A DNA stretch of 64,000 nt, taken from contig JAAYIN010000025.1 in NCBI GenBank assembly GCA_012523405.1, positions 1 to 64,000 on the forward strand, in the 5' to 3' direction. Origin of the DNA: Clostridiales bacterium. Its GTDB lineage: Bacteria; Bacillota; Clostridia; Christensenellales; Aristaeellaceae. Every line of letters begins with the position of its first letter. Positions within the stretch are counted from its first letter, which is position 1. The notes under the pieces are model-generated. The model did not search any database. It was not told the DNA's origin and saw only the letters and a program-made list of their open reading frames with translations. A program made the translations under genes and the position numbers. Shown one piece after another: positions 53,552 through 62,552 of the stretch.

Positions 53552-54337
53552 ATGATTAAACTAATCGCTTCCGATCTTGACGGAACATTGCTTGAACCGG
53601 ATGGCACGCTTCCTGAGGGCATTTTTGAAACGATAGAAGAGCTGTCGGCCCTAGGTATACGCTTTATAGCAGCAAGCGGCAGGCAGTATGCCAATTTGCA
53701 GAGATTGTTTCAGCCTGTGTGGAAGCAGATGGCATTTGTCTGCGAGAATGGGGCAGTGAACGTCATTGATGATAAGATTATTGGCGTTGTTCCGATCGCG
53801 GATGATATGGCGCAGGAGCTCGTTCGCGATATTCAAGACGCGGGAATGAACCTGCTTATCAGCGGAAAACGGAACAGCTATGTGCTCAACCAAAATCGGG
53901 CGTTTACAGATGATATCATCTATCGCCTCCGTAATAATGCCGCAGTCATTAACGATGTGAGTGAAATCTGCGAACCCATGCTGAAGATATCTGGTCAGAT
54001 TTCAACGGGCTTGCCAGAAATATCAGCTCGTTTTTCGGAAAAATGGGAAAATCGAATCTCTGCTGTGGTTTCGGGCGCGGATTGGTTCGATTTTACCATA
54101 GCTCACAAGGGCATAGGGCTTGAAATGATAATAAAGGAAATGAACGTTAAGCCTTCTGAGCTTGTTGCCTTTGGAGATAACTTTAACGATGAGCGTATGC
54201 TGGCACTTGCAGGTTATCCATTCTTAATGGAACAGGCAGACCCAAGACTGCGAAAGCCAAATATAAGGCTTTGCAATAAGGTACTGCCTGTATTACATGA
54301 AATTATTAAAAACAAGGGTCACTTACCACAAGTATAA
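53552..54337 (+). CDS. Cof-type HAD superfamily phosphatase
   Basis: The protein is 261 residues, with AAGGAG before the ATG. HAD motif I is ASDLDGTLL (about 7-15), motif II AASGR (about 41), the Lys near 190 and motif IV GDNFNDERML (about 206). A C2B cap is present between motifs II and III. Cof phosphatases act on sugar phosphates, PLP or other small phosphorylated metabolites; this one's substrate is unknown. No partner genes. Confidence 0.9.
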   Translation: MIKLIASDLDGTLLEPDGTLPEGIFETIEELSALGIRFIAASGRQYANLQRLFQPVWKQMAFVCENGAVNVIDDKIIGVVPIADDMAQELVRDIQDAGMNLLISGKRNSYVLNQNRAFTDDIIYRLRNNAAVINDVSEICEPMLKISGQISTGLPEISARFSEKWENRISAVVSGADWFDFTIAHKGIGLEMIIKEMNVKPSELVAFGDNFNDERMLALAGYPFLMEQADPRLRKPNIRLCNKVLPVLHEIIKNKGHLPQV

Positions 54338-54351
54338 CCATATGCTTTCAC

Positions 54352-54972
54352 TCAGCGAATGAAATTTGTACGTACTACTGGCTCTTTGCTCGGATGATCA
54401 ATGCCGTTTTCATGTCCGCACTTGATGCATTTGAGAAGCCATGCCATATTGCGTGCCATGGTTCGCATTGTTTGCAGCCCTTCTTCATCCTTGAGTACTT
54501 CCTCGGCTGTATTGCCATGTACTTGGTTCCAGTATTGACTGGGGACAACGGGCATATTGTTGATGGTAAGGAATTTGTTCAAATCATCAAATGCGGTCGC
54601 ACACCCGCCGCGGCGTGCGCTGACCACCACAGCAGCCGGCTTGAAAGCTAGCTTTTTGCCTGCACTGTAGAAGAGCCGATCCATGAAGGACTTCATTTGT
54701 CCCGAGACACCTGCGTAGTAAACAGGCGTACCAAAGACGAATCCATCAGCCTCATTAAGTTTGGATGCAACCTTGTTCACTGCGTCCTCAAATACGCATG
54801 CCCCTAGCTTTCCGCATTGACCGCATGCGATGCAGCCCCTGATAGCAGCTCCGCCGATGTGAATGATTTCGCACTCAATATCCTGCTTTTCAAGCTCATC
54901 AGCAGTTGCTCGCAGTGCTGTATAGGTGCAGCCCTGTTTATGCGGACTGCCGTTGATTAACATAACTTTCAT
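54352..54972 (-). CDS. Flavodoxin-fold NAD(P)H-dependent FMN reductase / iron-sulphur flavoprotein type
   Basis: The protein is 206 residues. An N-terminal FMN site INGSPHKQGCT (about 6-16), a cysteine motif GCIACGQCGKLGAC (about 46-59) and a GTPVYYAGVSGQMKSF loop (about 80) mark the flavoprotein family. A C-terminal CIKCGH occurs near 187. Such proteins often shuttle electrons or reduce quinones or nitro compounds in anaerobes. AGGAGG precedes the ATG; monocistronic. Confidence 0.88.
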   Translation of the reverse strand: MKVMLINGSPHKQGCTYTALRATADELEKQDIECEIIHIGGAAIRGCIACGQCGKLGACVFEDAVNKVASKLNEADGFVFGTPVYYAGVSGQMKSFMDRLFYSAGKKLAFKPAAVVVSARRGGCATAFDDLNKFLTINNMPVVPSQYWNQVHGNTAEEVLKDEEGLQTMRTMARNMAWLLKCIKCGHENGIDHPSKEPVVRTNFIR

Positions 54973-55045
54973 ATTGAATATCCCTCCTGCATGATCTTAT
55001 GCATAGTATATCAAAAATAAGAGTAAAAAGCAGTTACTTATTTAA

Positions 55046-55083
55046 AACTTGTCCGAAAACACAAATTGTTCGGACAAGTTTTT
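55046..55083. repeat. Inverted repeat between two divergent genes
   Basis: AAAACTTGTCCGAA and TTCGGACAAGTTTT around an 11-base loop, followed by T residues on the plus strand. It looks like a terminator but lies upstream of both neighbouring genes and upstream of the plus-strand promoter, so its transcript, if any, is unknown. Confidence 0.8.
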
Positions 55084-55092
55084 ACTTTCATA

Positions 55093-55120
55093 TTGCATTT
55101 TTATCTGAGTATGCTACAAT
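55093..55120 (+). promoter_or_regulatory. Promoter of the isomerase gene
   Basis: TTGCAT, 16 bases, TACAAT (55115-55120). Confidence 0.6.
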
Positions 55121-55166
55121 AAAAAAAGAGAACATGAATATATATCTTAATAAGGAGGCTATTACT

Positions 55167-56651
55167 ATGCAGAATATTCCTCAAGTTAAACTTGGCATCG
55201 TTGCAGTCAGCCGCGACTGTTTTCCAATTACGCTTTCGGAGCGTCGTCGTAAGGAAGTTGTGCGTTGCTTTACGGAAGCAGGCGGGGAAATCTACGAGGC
55301 GCAGACCATCGTTGAGAACGAGAATCATGCAATGAAAGCGCTTGAAGAGATAAAGGCGGCGGGCGTGAATGCGCTGATCGTATACCTTGGCAACTTCGGT
55401 CCAGAAGGCCCTGAAACATTGCTCGCACAGAGCTTTTTGCCGTTGCCTGTGATGTTTGTAGCTGCTGCTGAGGAAGATACGGCTGTACTGACAAGCGATC
55501 GCGGCGATGCGTATTGCGGCATGCTCAATGCAAGTTATAATATTGGACTTCGCGGCCTTACGGTTTATATCCCTGAATATCCTGTTGGCGTACCCAGTGA
55601 AGTCAGTGCAATGATCGCTGAGTTCATTCCGGTTGCCCGCACTTTAAATGCCCTTCGAAAACTCAAGATTTTTACATTCGGACCTCGTCCGTTTGATTTC
55701 CTCGCATGTAATGCACCGATTGCACCGCTGTTCAAGCTTGGCGTTAACATTCAGGAAAACTCGGAGCTTGACCTGCTGGAATCCTATCGCAAACATGACA
55801 ATGATCCTCGCATTGAAGAAGTGGCGGCAGATATGGCGGCGGAGCTTGGCGAGGGCAATATGATGCCTACCGTTCTTCCGCGCCTGGCACAGTATGAAAT
55901 CACGCTGCTTGACTGGATCGAAGAGAACCGCGGAGCAGCTGAGTATGTCGCAATTGCAGGAAAGTGCTGGCCCTCATTCCAAACTTCGTTTGGCTTTGTC
56001 CCCTGCTATGTCAACTCACGCCTCACAGCACGCGGCATTCCGGTTGCTTGCGAAGTGGATGTTTATGGTGCACTGTCTGAGTTTATTGGCGCATGTGTAA
56101 CCGAAGGCTCCGTTACATTGCTTGATATCAACAATACCGTACCCGCTGATATGTATGAAAACCATATCGCCGGCAAGCACAACTATACTTCCAAGGAAGT
56201 ATTCATGGGCTTCCACTGCGGCAATACGCCCATTGATCGCCTAGTCAAGGGCACAATGAAGTATCAACTCATCATGAAGCGTTCGCTAGAGCCCGACACC
56301 GAGCCAGATATCACCCGCGGCACACTTGATGGCGCGATCAAGCCCGGTGACATCACCTTCTTCCGTCTCCAGAGCAATGCAGATGGTCATCTGCGCAGCT
56401 ATGTTGCACAGGGTGAGGTTCTTCCCGTTGATCCGCAGTCTTTTGGCGGTATCGGCGTATTTGCGATTCCTGAAATGAACCGCTTCTATCGTCATGTGCT
56501 GATCGCGGATCGCTATCCCCATCATGGTGCAGTCGCGTTTGGTCATGTTGGCAAGGCGATTTTCACCATCATGAAGCTCATCGGTGCTGAAACAGTTAGC
56601 TTCAACCAGCCAAAGCATATGCTTTATAAGGACGAGAACCCCTTCGGGTAA
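55167..56651 (+). CDS. L-fucose/L-arabinose isomerase family protein
   Basis: The protein is 494 residues from the ATG behind AAGGAGG; an upstream frame reads through the promoter region. It has the fucose isomerase layout: two alpha/beta lobes (about 10-170 and 170-350) and a beta-barrel C-terminus. Conserved residues include the metal-site Glu in ACEVDVYG (about 297) and the Asp in LLDINN (about 322). Family members interconvert aldoses and ketoses with Mn2+, but several homologues have no demonstrated sugar activity. It stands alone here, without kinase or transporter. Confidence 0.82.
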   Translation: MQNIPQVKLGIVAVSRDCFPITLSERRRKEVVRCFTEAGGEIYEAQTIVENENHAMKALEEIKAAGVNALIVYLGNFGPEGPETLLAQSFLPLPVMFVAAAEEDTAVLTSDRGDAYCGMLNASYNIGLRGLTVYIPEYPVGVPSEVSAMIAEFIPVARTLNALRKLKIFTFGPRPFDFLACNAPIAPLFKLGVNIQENSELDLLESYRKHDNDPRIEEVAADMAAELGEGNMMPTVLPRLAQYEITLLDWIEENRGAAEYVAIAGKCWPSFQTSFGFVPCYVNSRLTARGIPVACEVDVYGALSEFIGACVTEGSVTLLDINNTVPADMYENHIAGKHNYTSKEVFMGFHCGNTPIDRLVKGTMKYQLIMKRSLEPDTEPDITRGTLDGAIKPGDITFFRLQSNADGHLRSYVAQGEVLPVDPQSFGGIGVFAIPEMNRFYRHVLIADRYPHHGAVAFGHVGKAIFTIMKLIGAETVSFNQPKHMLYKDENPFG

Positions 56652-56701
56652 ATTGACCTCAAAGACGATTTGAAGTTAATCTACAAAATATAAACGATGT
56701 T

Positions 56702-56742
56702 ATACAATCACCTCACGCTTGATAAGTGTGGGGTGATTGTAT
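56702..56742 (+). terminator. Terminator after the isomerase gene
   Basis: ATACAATCACC and GGTGATTGTAT arms with CAC/GTG pairs nearer the loop; the T run after it is interrupted. Confidence 0.6.
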
Positions 56743-56823
56743 ATTTATTTTCATGCAAAATCTGATTGAATAACTGCATTTCAAAACGGTCAACCTAAAG
56801 CTATCAAGCAAAGGAGGTTGCGC

Positions 56824-57003
56824 ATGGAAAAAAGACGTAAAAACAATGAGAAGCTGAAAAACCCACCAGCAAGGGATTTAAACGATCTTGCATCATCAAA
56901 TGACTGTACAGGACTTACGCCGTCAGCGGTCAAGTCCGAGGTCGAGGCGGAGAGCTACGACGACATGATGCCGATTCCAAAGCCGAAACCCAGTAAGCTC
57001 TAA
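56824..57003 (+). CDS. Small hydrophilic protein of unknown function
   Basis: The protein is 59 residues. AAGGAGG stands 6 bases before the ATG and a clear terminator follows the stop, so translation is likely. The sequence is charged and proline-rich: a Lys/Arg-rich start, an Asp/Glu-rich middle (EVEAESYDDMMP) and a PKPKPSK tail. No membrane segment, cysteine or known motif. I do not recognise a family. Confidence 0.6.
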   Translation: MEKRRKNNEKLKNPPARDLNDLASSNDCTGLTPSAVKSEVEAESYDDMMPIPKPKPSKL

Positions 57004-57025
57004 CTGCTCTCACAAGTTTAACAGG

Positions 57026-57067
57026 AAAGCCCTATGATTCCAGCAAGAAAAGAATCATGGGGCTTTT
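57026..57067 (+). terminator. Terminator after the small protein gene
   Basis: AAAGCCCTATGATTC and GAATCATGGGGCTTT with one mismatch, then T residues. Confidence 0.8.
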
Positions 57068-57205
57068 GTTATGGTTTAATGGATACATTTCCAATGCAAC
57101 GAAAAGATTCTTAGGTTACCATTGCGTAGATTCGATTTCATACATAAGCATTTACTCGATCTACTGGCAAAACCACTTTTACACTTATGGCAGATGATCG
57201 TATGG

Positions 57206-57652
57206 CTAAAGGATCGGAACGCAGAACTCACAATACCCTTTCTCAACAAGGGAGAATTGATAACGCTCCAGCACAGGACGGCTTCCATCAGGCAGCCTAT
57301 CTTCATGTGCTAAGGCATCGCCGATAGAACCCCAAAACCGCTTTACTTCTTCAGCTGTGTGAAGGATCTCAAAAACAAGGTGCTCTCCGGCAGGTAAAGT
57401 GCCTTGATGAACCACTTCATCCAGTATTAGCGTCTCCGTTACAAAGCAAACATCATAACGGCATTTTTCGGGTTGAGTTGTGGGATTATCCTGTGCGATG
57501 CCATAGATGGAGCTGCCTTCTTCCCAAAGGTCATGTTTGGTTATCCAGTCTTTCATGGTCTGCATGAGCTGATAGTTCTCAGCTCCATAAGGTCCGGTTC
57601 GCCGCATATACAGGATAGAATGGGCGGGGATATTTTCGACATGGGTATTCAT
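57206..57652 (-). CDS. GyrI-like / AraC effector-binding domain protein
   Basis: The protein is 148 residues. It matches stand-alone GyrI-like domains: IPAHSILYMRRTGPYG at the N-terminus, a central GIAQDNP strand and a terminal E-R-Y-Q segment. The family binds small hydrophobic or sugar-like ligands; GyrI itself inhibits DNA gyrase. No DNA-binding part is present. Role unknown; monocistronic. A weak promoter TTGTAG-17-TAGACT lies upstream on the minus strand. Confidence 0.85.
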   Translation of the reverse strand: MNTHVENIPAHSILYMRRTGPYGAENYQLMQTMKDWITKHDLWEEGSSIYGIAQDNPTTQPEKCRYDVCFVTETLILDEVVHQGTLPAGEHLVFEILHTAEEVKRFWGSIGDALAHEDRLPDGSRPVLERYQFSLVEKGYCEFCVPIL

Positions 57653-57841
57653 AAATGCATTCCTCTCTATGTAGTATGAACTGAGTCTACCATGGTATAA
57701 AATTTTCTACAATATAGTATTAAAATTTTGAGTTTGCTGGGTTTACTTGTTTTTTATCTCTTTTATGGGAGCCTTTCATAAAGGTGATCGTTATGCTAGG
57801 ATAGAAAGCAGATGAAAAATGCAAACGGATAAGGACGTGAC

Positions 57842-58468
57842 ATGCAAATGAATCCAAAAGAAAGCTGGCTCGATTGGGCGATTGAATTACAGAGCTTGGC
57901 ACAAGTAGGCTTATTCTATGGGAAAGACCCATTTGACAAGGAACGGTACGAGCGGATTCGTGAGATTGCCGCCGAAATGATCAGTAAACAGTCGGAGCTT
58001 CCTCTTGAAAAGGTACGCAACTTGTTTTGCAATGAGGTAGGCTATCAAACACCAAAGTTGGATTGCCGTGCAGCGATTATCAAAGAGGATAAAATCCTGT
58101 TGGTCAAAGAGAACGACGGATCGTGGGCACTGCCCGGTGGATGGGTGGATGCCAATCTCTCGGTTCATGACAATGTGATCAAGGAAGCAAAGGAAGAAGC
58201 GGGGCTTGATGTAGTTTGTGATCTGGTGATTGCAGTGCAGGATCGGGAAAAGCATAATCTTCCGCGCTATGCCTACAAGATCTGTAAGGTATTCGTACTG
58301 TGCACCGCTGTTGTCGGCACATTTGAAGATAATATTGAAACCACTGATAGCGGCTACTTCGGACTGGATGAATTGCCCAATTTAGCAACGGAGAAAAATA
58401 CTGGCGAACAAATAAGCATGTGTTTTGATGCTTATCGGTCTGAAAACTGGAAGACCATCATCGACTGA
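57842..58468 (+). CDS. Nudix hydrolase with N-terminal helical domain
   Basis: The protein is 208 residues. Residues 5-65 form the helical NUDIX_N_2-type domain. The Nudix box runs GGWVDANLSVHDNVIKEAKE with EEAGLDV next (about 98-122); the first Glu of the consensus is replaced by Leu, as in some ADP-ribose or nucleoside-diphosphate-X members, while the REVxEE-type glutamates (KEAKEE) are kept. It probably hydrolyses a nucleoside diphosphate derivative. AAGGA lies 8 bases before the ATG. It shares a terminator with ppdK. Confidence 0.88.
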   Translation: MQMNPKESWLDWAIELQSLAQVGLFYGKDPFDKERYERIREIAAEMISKQSELPLEKVRNLFCNEVGYQTPKLDCRAAIIKEDKILLVKENDGSWALPGGWVDANLSVHDNVIKEAKEEAGLDVVCDLVIAVQDREKHNLPRYAYKICKVFVLCTAVVGTFEDNIETTDSGYFGLDELPNLATEKNTGEQISMCFDAYRSENWKTIID

Positions 58469-58488
58469 TTTGAGATAAAAATGCACGA

Positions 58489-58531
58489 AAAAGCCCCGAG
58501 GCTTTGGCAGATGCCATGACCTCGGGGCTTG
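58489..58531. terminator. Bidirectional terminator between the Nudix gene and ppdK
   Basis: AAGCCCCGAGG and CCTCGGGGCTT pair around an 18-base loop; A and T tracts flank it. Confidence 0.85.
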
Positions 58532-58558
58532 TCTATTTGATTGGTGTTGTCAGTACTC

Positions 58559-61195
58559 TTACTTGCTGTTCTTCTCATTGATTGCAGCATGTGCGGCAGC
58601 CAAACGAGCGATCGGAACGCGGAAGGGAGAGCAGCTCACGTAGCTCAGGCCAACATTGTGGCAGAACTCGATGGTGGAAGGATCGCCGCCGTGCTCACCG
58701 CAGATACCAAGTTTGATATCGGGGCGGGTTTCGCGACCAAGCTTTACAGCCATCTTCACTAGCTTGCCAACGCCGTTTTGATCCAAACGAGCGAAGGGAT
58801 CGCTTTCGAAGATCTGTGCGTTGTAGTAGCTGTCAAGGAATGTACCAGCGTCATCACGGCTGAAGCCGAATGTCATCTGGGTCAAGTCATTGGTACCAAA
58901 GGAGAAGAACTCAGCTTCGGTAGCAATTTCGTCAGCGGTTACGCAAGCGCGTGGGATTTCGATCATAGTACCGATGGAGTATTCGATGGTGGTGTTCTGC
59001 TCAGCAAAAACCTTCTCGATGGTCTCCACAACGGTCTTCTTGACGTATTGGAGTTCCTTGATTTCGCAAACTAGCGGAATCATGATCTCGGGTACGATAT
59101 CATAGCCGCACTCTTTTTTCACTGCGATAGCTGCCTGAATGACTGCACGAGTCTGCATTGCTGCGATTTCAGGATAAGTAACAGCTAGGCGGCAGCCACG
59201 GTGACCCATCATGGGGTTGAACTCGTGGAGTTGATCGATCTTCTTGATGATTGCCTCGCTGGTGGTGCCAAGCTCAGAAGCGATTTCAGCAATTTCAGCT
59301 ACCATGCTCTTCTGGGGTAGGAACTCATGCAGCGGGGGATCCAGGTAACGAACGGTCATAGGACGGCCTTCAAGAGCCTTGTACATTGCTTCGAAGTCAC
59401 CCTGTTGGATGGGTAGAAGCTTTGCAAGTGCCTTTTCGCGTTGCTCAACTGTGTCAGCAAGGATCATCTCGCGGACAGACTTGATGCGGTCTGCTTCAAA
59501 GAACATATGCTCTGTGCGGCAAAGGCCAATGCCCTCTGCGCCATACTCAACAGCCTGCTTTGTATCGCGGGGGTTGTCAGCGTTGGTGCGAACCTTGAGG
59601 GTACGAGCAGCGTCAGCCCACTCCATGAGGCGTGCGAAGTCGCCGGTTACAGCAGCTTCAACAGTGGCGATATCGCCAGCGTAGATGCAGCCTGTAGAAC
59701 CATCAAGGGATACATTGTCGCCTTCAACAAATACCTTGCCATTAACGGTCAAAGTCTTATTGTGCTCGTCGATTTCCAGCTCGTGGCAACCAACAACTGC
59801 TGCACGGCCCATACCACGAGCAACAACTGCTGCGTGAGAGGTCATGCCGCCGCGTGCGGTCAAAATGCCCTTGGAGTAGTCCATCCCCTCGATGTCCTCA
59901 GGTGTGGTCTCTTCGCGAACAAGGATAACGGGTAGACCAGCTTTGCCGGCAGCAGCAGCGTCAGCAGCGGTGAAGTAAACTTTACCAGCAGCAGCGCCGG
60001 GGGATGCGGGCAGACCCTTTGCAACGGGCTTTGCAGCCTTGATAGCATCAGCGTCGAAGTTGGGGTGAAGAAGGGTATCAAGTTGCTTTGGCTCAACCTT
60101 AAGCACTGCCTGCTCAGGGGTTAGCATGCCTTCGTCAACTAGATCAACAGCGATCTTTAGAGCAGCAGCAGCGGTGCGCTTGCCGTTACGGGTTTGCAGC
60201 ATGAAGAGCTTGCCATGCTCGATGGTGAACTCCATGTCCTGCATGTCGCAATAGTGCTTCTCAAGCAATGTTGCGAAATCGCAGAATTCTTTGTAAACAG
60301 CGGGCATTGCCTGCTCAAGGGTGTAGATGGGCAGTGGGGTACGGATACCAGCCACAACGTCCTCGCCCTGTGCATTGATCAGGTACTCGCCGTATAGCTT
60401 TGCTTCGCCGGTGGAGGGGTCACGGGTGAATGCAACACCAGTGCCGCAATCATCGCCCATGTTACCAAAAACCATGCCCTGTACGTTAACAGCAGTGCCC
60501 CAGGAACCAGGGATGTCGTTCATACGGCGATAGTAGATAGCGCGGGGGTTGTCCCAGCTACGGAAAACAGCTTTGATGGACTCCATCAGCTGAACTTTGG
60601 GGTCTTGCGGGAATTCTTCGCCCTTCTCCTGCAAATAGAGAGCCTTGAACTTCGCAACAACGTCCTTCATGTCGTCAGCTGTTAGATCAGTATCAGCGGT
60701 AACTCCCTTTGCCTTCTTGACTTCATCAAGAATTACATCGAAATTGCTCTTTTTGATCTCCATAACAACGTCGGAGAACATCTGGATGAAACGGCGATAG
60801 CTGTCATAAGCAAAACGGACATTGCCAGTCTGCTTTGCCATACCTTCAACAGCAACATCATTAAGACCTAGGTTCAAAACGGTGTCCATCATGCCAGGCA
60901 TGGAGGCGCGAGCGCCTGAACGGACAGAAACCAAGAAGGGATTCTCGGAATCGCCGAACTTTTTACCGAATTCTTCCTCGGTCTTTGCGAGTGCGTCAAA
61001 AATCTGCGTGACGATTTCGTCAGCAATAACTTGGTTATCCTCATAGTAGCGGGTGCAAGCTTCAGTGCTTACGGTGAAGCCCTGAGGTACTGGCAGGCCA
61101 ATGTTGGTCATCTCGGCCAAGTTGGCGCCCTTGCCGCCCAGTAGGTTCTTCATTTCCGCTTTGCCTTCTTTAAACAGGTATACGTACTTTGTCAT
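58559..61195 (-). CDS. ppdK: Pyruvate, phosphate dikinase
   Basis: The protein is 878 residues, the family length. The start is the ATG before TKYVYLF; AGGAGG lies 12 bases upstream. The N-terminal ATP-grasp domain begins with FKEGKAEMKNLLGGKGANLAEM. The swivelling phosphohistidine domain is GGMTSHAAVVARGMG (His about 460), and the PEP-binding barrel follows, with CRTEHMF near 568 and NDLTQMTFGFSRDD near 775. The enzyme interconverts ATP, phosphate and pyruvate with AMP, PPi and PEP, a central energy-saving step in clostridial fermentation. Monocistronic. Confidence 0.97.
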   Translation of the reverse strand: MTKYVYLFKEGKAEMKNLLGGKGANLAEMTNIGLPVPQGFTVSTEACTRYYEDNQVIADEIVTQIFDALAKTEEEFGKKFGDSENPFLVSVRSGARASMPGMMDTVLNLGLNDVAVEGMAKQTGNVRFAYDSYRRFIQMFSDVVMEIKKSNFDVILDEVKKAKGVTADTDLTADDMKDVVAKFKALYLQEKGEEFPQDPKVQLMESIKAVFRSWDNPRAIYYRRMNDIPGSWGTAVNVQGMVFGNMGDDCGTGVAFTRDPSTGEAKLYGEYLINAQGEDVVAGIRTPLPIYTLEQAMPAVYKEFCDFATLLEKHYCDMQDMEFTIEHGKLFMLQTRNGKRTAAAALKIAVDLVDEGMLTPEQAVLKVEPKQLDTLLHPNFDADAIKAAKPVAKGLPASPGAAAGKVYFTAADAAAAGKAGLPVILVREETTPEDIEGMDYSKGILTARGGMTSHAAVVARGMGRAAVVGCHELEIDEHNKTLTVNGKVFVEGDNVSLDGSTGCIYAGDIATVEAAVTGDFARLMEWADAARTLKVRTNADNPRDTKQAVEYGAEGIGLCRTEHMFFEADRIKSVREMILADTVEQREKALAKLLPIQQGDFEAMYKALEGRPMTVRYLDPPLHEFLPQKSMVAEIAEIASELGTTSEAIIKKIDQLHEFNPMMGHRGCRLAVTYPEIAAMQTRAVIQAAIAVKKECGYDIVPEIMIPLVCEIKELQYVKKTVVETIEKVFAEQNTTIEYSIGTMIEIPRACVTADEIATEAEFFSFGTNDLTQMTFGFSRDDAGTFLDSYYNAQIFESDPFARLDQNGVGKLVKMAVKLGRETRPDIKLGICGEHGGDPSTIEFCHNVGLSYVSCSPFRVPIARLAAAHAAINEKNSK

Positions 61196-61280
61196 AAAAA
61201 CTGTTTTCCTCCTCGTTCTTTTTGAAGATGATTCACCGGCGGAATCCATCCCCAATGCTCATCATTCCTCTAACTGCCTT

Positions 61281-61309
61281 AGTATACACGTACTTGTAAA
61301 AAAATTCAA
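61281..61309 (-). promoter_or_regulatory. Promoter of ppdK
   Basis: Minus strand TTGAAT (61309-61304), 17 bases, TATACT (61286-61281), about 85 bases before the start. Confidence 0.6.
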
Positions 61310-61396
61310 TACTATTTAACACATATGGGCGGAAAATGAGCATTTGAGTCAATTCAAATACTTTTTTCATATGATTATTACATAAAGCATGTATCC

Positions 61397-61425
61397 TTGA
61401 CATGCTTTTGTGGCAAGAATATAAT
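61397..61425 (+). promoter_or_regulatory. Perfect consensus promoter of the lgt operon
   Basis: TTGACA (61397-61402), 17 bases, TATAAT (61420-61425): both hexamers match the consensus exactly. It lies 30 bases before the start codon. Confidence 0.9.
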
Positions 61426-61454
61426 ATGAGGCAATATGTAAGGAGCGTGAAAGA

Positions 61455-62534
61455 ATGTCCATTCCGTACGGTCGTATGGTTTTTGGAAATTTGTCTTGGT
61501 ATAGCGTGCTAATTGTTTTTGGGATGCTGCTCGCGATTTTTCTGGCATCAAAGGAAGAGGCGCGCATTGGATTGCCAAAGGATACGGTGATTGATCTTGC
61601 ACTGATTGTGATTCCTTTTGGGATCATAGGGGCTAGAATATACTATGTCTTGATGAAATGGGAGCTGTTTGCTTCCAATTTGATTTCGGTGTTGTACATT
61701 TGGGAGGGCGGTCTAGCTATTTATGGCGGGGTGATTGGCGGCGCAATCGGTGCACTTATTTATGCTAAGCGAAAAAAGCTCTCGTTTCCCAAGCTTGTGG
61801 ATATCATCGTCCCGGGCGTTATTCTTGCGCAGGCCATTGGCAGGTGGGGGAATTACTTCAATATGGAAGCCTATGGTCCTGTCATTACCGATCCGATGTT
61901 TTGCTTCTTTCCACTGGGTGTCCAGATTCAAAGCGGCGGGGTATGGGCTTGGCATATGGCAACTTTCTTTTACGAATCGCTCTGGAATTTCTGTGGATTT
62001 GCGGTGCTTTGGTCGATTCGCAAGAAACAGAAGCAAAGCGGAAACGTCTTTTGCTGGTACTTGCTCATTTACGGAAGCGGTCGATTCATCATCGAGCAGC
62101 TTCGAGAGGATAGTCTCTATATTGGCAGCGTTCGCGCGTCCCAGATGCTGAGCTTGGTATTATGCCTTGCGGCAGGAGCTGTACTTCTATGGCGGGCAGC
62201 GAATGGAAAGAAGCTGCTCTTTGGCGTAGGCGCTTTGGCATCGGTGCTTTTGATTGCTCGATGGGGATTTCTAGATCAATATATTATCTATGCTGCGCTG
62301 CTGCTGGTCGCTGTGATTTGCTGTGCTTGGGCGATCAAGGCATCGGGCAATGTGAAAATGCTCGGGAGCCTTGCGATCATCACAATCGTTGATATCATAG
62401 GGCTGGTTGCATATCACAGCGGGAAGCCGCTCACGGGTCAGTTTGCATTGATGCTGCATACGGTTGTGTGCAGTGCCACATTGCCAATGTTCATTGGACT
62501 TTTATGCGGTGCACTCGACACTAACACTCAATGA
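61455..62534 (+). CDS. lgt: Prolipoprotein diacylglyceryl transferase family protein with extended C-terminus
   Basis: The protein is 359 residues. Typical Lgt features: helix with GARIYYVL (about 56-63), the YGGVIGGAIGA motif, and the signature AIGRWGNYFNMEAYG (about 122-136), then GSGRFIIEQLRED (about 206-218), which places the catalytic region in the first 235 residues. About 120 more residues form four extra hydrophobic segments absent from ordinary Lgt (about 260-280 aa). Lgt attaches diacylglycerol to the lipobox cysteine of lipoproteins. The extra helices may be a regulatory or second function. First gene of an operon. Confidence 0.88.
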   Translation: MSIPYGRMVFGNLSWYSVLIVFGMLLAIFLASKEEARIGLPKDTVIDLALIVIPFGIIGARIYYVLMKWELFASNLISVLYIWEGGLAIYGGVIGGAIGALIYAKRKKLSFPKLVDIIVPGVILAQAIGRWGNYFNMEAYGPVITDPMFCFFPLGVQIQSGGVWAWHMATFFYESLWNFCGFAVLWSIRKKQKQSGNVFCWYLLIYGSGRFIIEQLREDSLYIGSVRASQMLSLVLCLAAGAVLLWRAANGKKLLFGVGALASVLLIARWGFLDQYIIYAALLLVAVICCAWAIKASGNVKMLGSLAIITIVDIIGLVAYHSGKPLTGQFALMLHTVVCSATLPMFIGLLCGALDTNTQ

Positions 62535-62552
62535 TACAAAGGAGGGATTCCG

